Of a DNA stretch of 64,000 bases, positions 60,107 to 64,000 are shown in pieces. The translations under genes and the position numbers were made by a program. Origin of the DNA: Neurospora tetrasperma FGSC 2508 (lineage: Eukaryota; Ascomycota; Sordariomycetes; Sordariales; Sordariaceae); NCBI RefSeq assembly GCF_000213175.1, contig NW_009799179.1, positions 5,367,658-5,431,657 of the forward strand, read 5' to 3'. The notes below the pieces were generated by a model, which had not been told where the DNA came from, searched no databases, and was given only the letters and a program-made list of their open reading frames with translations. Each line of letters starts with the position of its first letter. Positions within the stretch are counted from its first letter, which is position 1.

Positions 60107-60479
60107 CTATTACTATTATTATTTAAACTATTCGCCTTCGAGGGAGTAACGAAGCTATATATCGATCGGTCTATACCGATAAAAACGAAAGCGAAGTAAT
60201 TATTCGTAATACCTTCTACCCTAATTGTAAGATTAAATTATTTAATTTATATTATATATAGTATTAGTTATTTATTTAATTAGTTATTTGGGTATTAAAG
60301 TATACTACTATATATAATACGAAATAAATATCCCTTAAATAGAAGCTTATAGCCTTCTTATATATTTGTACCTATAATAAAACTTAGTAGAATACTATTT
60401 ACTAATTTGGTTATAATACTAAGACTATTAGTTATAATTTTTGTAAGATCTTTAATACTATAATTGTACTATACTACTA

Positions 60480-61110
60480 TACTATTAAATTTCCCCCTTC
60501 CGATACAATATATAATTTAGGGGATATAACGTTAGTATTATACTTTAAAAACTATTTAAGTACGGTTGATAGTACTTTAATTTATATACGGGTACCTAAT
60601 GCTAAAGTAGAAACGTAGTATAGTCGAAAGGGATTTATATATTAGAATATTATAATTAGTATCGATTTAGACAGTCTTTTTATATATATTCTACTAGAGG
60701 TAGAAAAATCGATATATAACTTTAAAATTATACAATTAATATTTAATTTAGGTGGTTTCGAAGTATTAAAGGGTAAATTTTACTTTAGTAACGCGGGGTA
60801 TTTATATAATATAATATATTTATCCTATACCTAGTAATTTAATATTATTTTAATAAATAGGGAGGTAGCGCTAGCCGACCGAAGATTCGATGAGAGTTAT
60901 ATAATTTAAAATATTCGAAGTATCGTATAAAGGTTAAAATTATAATCGGTATACTAAAGAAAAGGTAGAAGGTAGTAAAGTTAATTGTACTTAAATATAA
61001 TATTAGGATTTAAATCGATATTATTTTTACTATTACTACGTTTTATAATTGGATTAAACGTACTAATCCCGACGGTCCAAATATAGAAATTAATAATAAA
61101 GGAAATAAAA
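60480..61110 (+). pseudogene. PIF/Harbinger transposase relic (DDE nuclease)
   Basis: Plus-strand frame with scattered stops reads LSTVDSTLIYIRVPNAKVET (the GAIDGTHI.. region with the first Asp), SRKGFIY.NIIISIDLDSLF (the RKGF.SQN..ACDFDMRF region, second Asp), then LEVEKSIYNF, GGFEVLKGKFYFSNAGY (KFYLADAGY in the family) and RFDESYII.NIRSIV.RLK (the RHASLRNVIER.FG.LK region). A final LLLRFIIGL / TTFYNWIKRTNPDGPN stretch is the usual C-terminus. The sequence is heavily RIP-mutated and not functional. Confidence 0.8.
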
Positions 61111-61129
61111 TTAGTAATAAGAACGGTCG

Positions 61130-61145
61130 TACGCGTAGTATTATT

Positions 61146-61178
<33 letters not shown>

Positions 61179-61190
61179 GATAAGGTTATA
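61130..61190. repeat. AAT microsatellite
   Basis: Run of ATT/AAT triplets (about 61,140-61,180) directly after the transposase relic. Confidence 0.8.
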
Positions 61191-61594
61191 ATTAATATAA
61201 ATATTAAGTAAAATAAAAAGATAGTAGGGTTTAAGGATATACTTACAAAAGGATATAAGAGGGTTACTATTATTAGTAGCGGGTAGAGAAGGTACGTTAG
61301 GTAGAGTGTAAACGAGTACGGTAATTGTAAATTATCTATACTATAATTACTTTTCTATCCCTTACTTAAATTTTAATATAATAGTATTATTTTATTAGTT
61401 AAATTAATCTGAATCGATTAATACCGGTTGTACGTATTTTAGAGTTAAATTAAATAAATTATCAGTATTACAAAATCACTTATTTACTTAGAATTAAGGT
61501 TTAAAATTACGATCGCGGGACTAAACTACTATATTTGCCCTATTTTTACAATATTACTACCCGCTAGAGCCTAGATTTACTAAGCATTCGACTA

Positions 61595-61711
61595 GGTACT
61601 CTACTAAGTATTAAATTAGGTACTCTACTAGGCACTAGATTAAGTACTCTATTAGGTACTAAATTAGGTACTCTACTAGGTATTAAACGAAGTATTCTAC
61701 TAGGTATTAAG
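61595..61711. repeat. 24-bp tandem repeat, five copies
   Basis: Copies start at 61595, 61619, 61643, 61667 and 61691, consensus GGTACTCTACTAGGTATTAAA plus TTA. Period 24 is a multiple of three, so it may be a former coding repeat of eight residues. Confidence 0.85.
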
Positions 61712-62189
61712 TTTTAATTTAATAATATTTCGTATTTTATATAATTAAACCTCTATATTTCCTAATAATAATTTTATTATATAATAATAATATGATTATA
61801 CTCTATAAGATAACTTTTCAACTATAATACATACAAGTACGAAAATACAAGTAATAGAATTAGATTAATGAAAGTTATTAAACAGTACGAGAAAATTACG
61901 AAATTTCCTAACGTAATAAAATACAATACTAATCTTAAGAAGTAGGCACCGGCGTATCCTCGAAGTTAAGTACTATATTAAATAATTATTCTACTAATAA
62001 TATCTTCACTTCGGATATATTAGCGAATACCGCTATATATATTAAATCCTTCCTTAATTCGCTAATCAACTACTACTTTTTATTATTATATATCCTCTTT
62101 AATAGAAATACTATTAAAGTAACTAATATACAAGAGAAATTAGAAGAGGTAGGACTAAAAGAAGGGCGTAATTATAATAAACCGGCAGT

Positions 62190-62225
62190 TATTAGCTAGG
62201 TAAGCGAGGATTCGAGTCCTTAGGA
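62190..62225 (+). other. isolated Pol III B-box-like sequence
   Basis: GCGAGGATTCGAGTCCTTAG contains GGATTCGAGTCC, close to a tRNA B box and able to form a short T-arm-like stem. No acceptor stem or convincing A box is visible, so it may be a SINE or tRNA fragment, or chance inside the SANT relic. Confidence 0.25.
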
Positions 62226-62289
62226 GAGTATTTTAGACCTAATACTAATAGAAGAAGTAAGCCAATCTATACTAGTATATAAATTATTC

Positions 62290-63190
62290 TTTTCTTAACC
62301 GGCCGGCGGACTTCGACCTCCTTATCTTTATTATTACTTAAATCCTTGTCGGCTTTATTACTACTATTAAATAGTATATCATCGATTTCGGTGTACTAGT
62401 TTTACTACTTCAATTTACTATTAAAAAAATCAGTTTATAAAACATCCTACTTAATTATAACTAAAGGATACTTACTCCTTATATATATAATAAAGCAGCT
62501 ATAAATATTAATAATATATTTACTAATCACCCAATTAATTATAAAAAGTAGTACTATCTTATTATAATTTTTAAGTAGGGTCGTCTTCAACTAACTCACC
62601 TTCGGTCAGTTAGCTAAGAAAAAAACCTACATATTCTTATAAATATTAAAAAGATTAATAGTCTCGTTAAATATTACCCTAATCTTATATATAAGGGTCA
62701 ATTATATTTAATAGTTAATTTTCAATATATTCTAACAATTATACACCCGCTTACAAAACAAATTCTAATTAGGGTATTTACTACGTAGCCTTCTAATTAC
62801 CATATTGAAAGCTATAATTAACCATTTACCCTTAAATCCCCGGACTATATCTTTCTTTTTTTAAATATTAATTAAGAAGGTGAAGAATAATCTAGTTTAG
62901 CCGGTAAATTATTATAGGGCGGCGCTAATCTCTTTAAAGAGAGGGAATTTATTATTAAATAAAGCGGGCTTAGTATTATAATTTATATCACTAGAGCTAG
63001 CAGCAATAGAATTAACAATAGGTATATTAAAGAAAGACGAACCTACAACAGAATTCCTCTCTATCGAAGAACCTATTATAGGATTCCTCTCTATCGAAGA
63101 ACCTATTACGGGATTCCTCTCTATCGAAGAACCTATTACGGGATTCCTCTCTATCGAAGAACTGGCGGTAGAGGATGAACCAGCCTAGGC
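62290..63190 (-). pseudogene. SANT/Myb-like second protein of Harbinger element (relic)
   Basis: Minus-strand translation starts (about 63,185) with a Ser-rich repeat GSSIERNPVI, then a SANT/Myb-like DNA-binding region near 62,850-62,600 (FKGKWLIIAFNMVIRRL; YNC.NILKINY.I.LTLI; FNETINLFNIYKN), followed by FFLAN.PKVS.LKTTLLKNYN, the tail typical of Harbinger-associated Myb-like proteins. It faces the transposase. Stops and frame damage make it inactive. N-terminal sequence may extend to about 63.6 kb (ELKEFGFVSPNYYN on minus). Confidence 0.6.
63052..63162. repeat. 30-bp tandem repeat, 3.7 copies, coding-phase
   Basis: Units begin at 63052, 63082, 63112 and 63142; consensus TTCCTCTCTATCGAAGAACC plus TATTACGGGA. 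Copies 2 and 3 are identical as read, copy 1 differs by G-to-A-type changes. On minus it encodes a ten-residue unit (GSSIERNPVI). Confidence 0.9.
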
Positions 63191-64000
63191 AGGGCAGTTA
63201 ATAGGGGTAAACTAAAGTCGAAGGATTATAACTTCTAATTAAAATAATAGTATTAAGATTATAAAATAATCTACACCCGGCTGCCTGGGCGGCCGGTTTA
63301 ACTAAATAGGCAATACCCAATTAATTCTAATATTAATTTACTATAAAGCGGTTGGAGTTAGTTAGGGTTTAGAAGTACAAAGCGTTTAAAGTTAGGCCAG
63401 TTAATTAATTAGGGGGGTAGGCTAGGGAGGCTAAATAGAAGGAGGAAGGTTGAAAGAAGTACTATCTATACGGCTATAATATTATATTCCTAAGTATTAT
63501 AATAATTAGGCGATACAAAACCAAACTCTTTCAATTCTAAATAGATCTCCTAATTATGGTAGCCGTTATATATAAATTTATCTAAACTAAATACCTCATT
63601 ATCGATATTATTACTAAGGCTAGCAATCTATAAATGAGTAGTAAGTATAATAAATAAAGTAAAGGAGTAAATAATAGAGAGATAAGGGTATTAATAATAA
63701 AGGATTTTAATTAATAATATTATAGAGTTAATACTTATATTTATACTCTATTCGACTCGACTCTATTTAATTCAATTTGATTTAATTAGGTATTCAATTG
63801 GCTAGAAACCTTCGATTTATATTAATTTGCTATTATTACTAGTAATAATAGCTTTTATACACTAATATTATAATTTATTCAATTGCAATTATTATTATAG
63901 TAGACTATTATTTATATCCCCCTTTTTATCCCCCAACTATTTATAATTAATTACCGCCACCCCCTAACTTAAGGATTACTTAGAAGTTATATAGTCTTAT
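63191..64000. other. AT-rich flank, right end of window
   Basis: RIP-like AT-rich sequence with a G+C-richer patch (about 63,280-63,310, CCCGGCTGCCTGGGCGGCCGG). Minus-strand fragments such as ELKEFGFVSPNYYN (about 63,490-63,535) look formerly coding. The Harbinger right terminus was sought here and not found. Confidence 0.35.

Larger units (their letters stand above)
41857..64000. mobile_element. PIF/Harbinger DNA transposon (RIP-mutated, interrupted; right end not seen)
   Basis: Immediately after a TTA (41854-41856) the sequence reads GGGCGTGTTTGGTTCAG, very like the GGG..GTTTGGTT termini of Harbinger/Tourist elements. To the right of the inserted Gypsy element lie a Harbinger transposase relic (+, about 60.5-61.1 kb) and a SANT/Myb-like relic (-, about 62.3-63.2 kb), the two proteins such elements encode. 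Removing element A leaves more than 4.3 kb. I did not find the matching inverted right end before 64,000; it may be mutated or lie outside. That both arms belong to one element is inference. Confidence 0.55.

Noticed and set aside
63052-63162. Evenly spaced repeats resembling a CRISPR array
   Set aside because: Direct tandem repeats without spacers in fungal DNA, read through as a coding repeat.

Overview
The window is fungal nuclear DNA, most likely from a Sordariomycete of the Neurospora/Sordaria type. Genes carry short introns (mostly 50-180 nt) with GTAAGT-like donors and CTAAC-like branch points. Gene-bearing DNA has normal base composition, while the last third is extremely AT-rich transposon DNA with TpA excess and CpA/TpG loss, the signature of repeat-induced point mutation (RIP). 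The species assignment is inference.

Region 1 (1-37,904) holds thirteen well-supported protein genes plus one doubtful small gene. In order: 6-phosphogluconate dehydrogenase (-, runs off the left edge), RBM42-like RNA-binding protein (+), intracellular GH15 glycosidase (-), SLC35C2-like nucleotide-sugar transporter (+), TAF3-type histone-fold TFIID subunit (-), TAF7 (+), mitochondrial ribosomal protein mL54 (-), complex I NDUFB10-type subunit (-), nucleolin/Nsr1 (+), a tail-region single-span membrane protein with an N-terminal AIM/LIR-like motif (-), a doubtful small gene (+), verprolin/WIP (-), a mitochondrial membrane protein of unknown function (+) and a four-span membrane protein (+). 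Most genes lie in divergent pairs sharing 0.7-3.2 kb intergenic regions; the most suggestive pair is the two TFIID subunits. Verprolin carries a frameshift in a run of eight G.

Region 2 (37,905-41,409) shows no gene. It ends at a 441-bp MITE with 39-bp terminal inverted repeats flanked by TTA.

Region 3 (41,857-64,000) is a nest of RIP-mutated transposons whose borders can be read from target-site duplications. The host appears to be a PIF/Harbinger DNA transposon, with a terminus at 41,857, a transposase relic on + at 60.5-61.1 kb, and a SANT/Myb-like second protein on - at 62.3-63.2 kb. Gypsy element A (42,313-60,106; 283-bp LTRs; TSD CTATT) sits in it. Element A is interrupted by Gypsy element B in the opposite orientation (47,909-56,415; 323-bp LTRs; TSD CTAAT) and by a 512-bp TRIM-like element (45,917-46,428; 129-bp terminal direct repeats; TSD CTAAC) that carries a tRNA-like Pol III promoter on its minus strand. 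Both Gypsy elements end their pol genes in a chromodomain-like segment. No intact gene is visible in this region.

The best candidates for something undescribed are the Pol III-promoter-bearing TRIM, the shared TTA between MITE and Harbinger element, and the AIM/LIR-plus-membrane-anchor protein. All coordinates and splice sites were read by eye; no searches were run.
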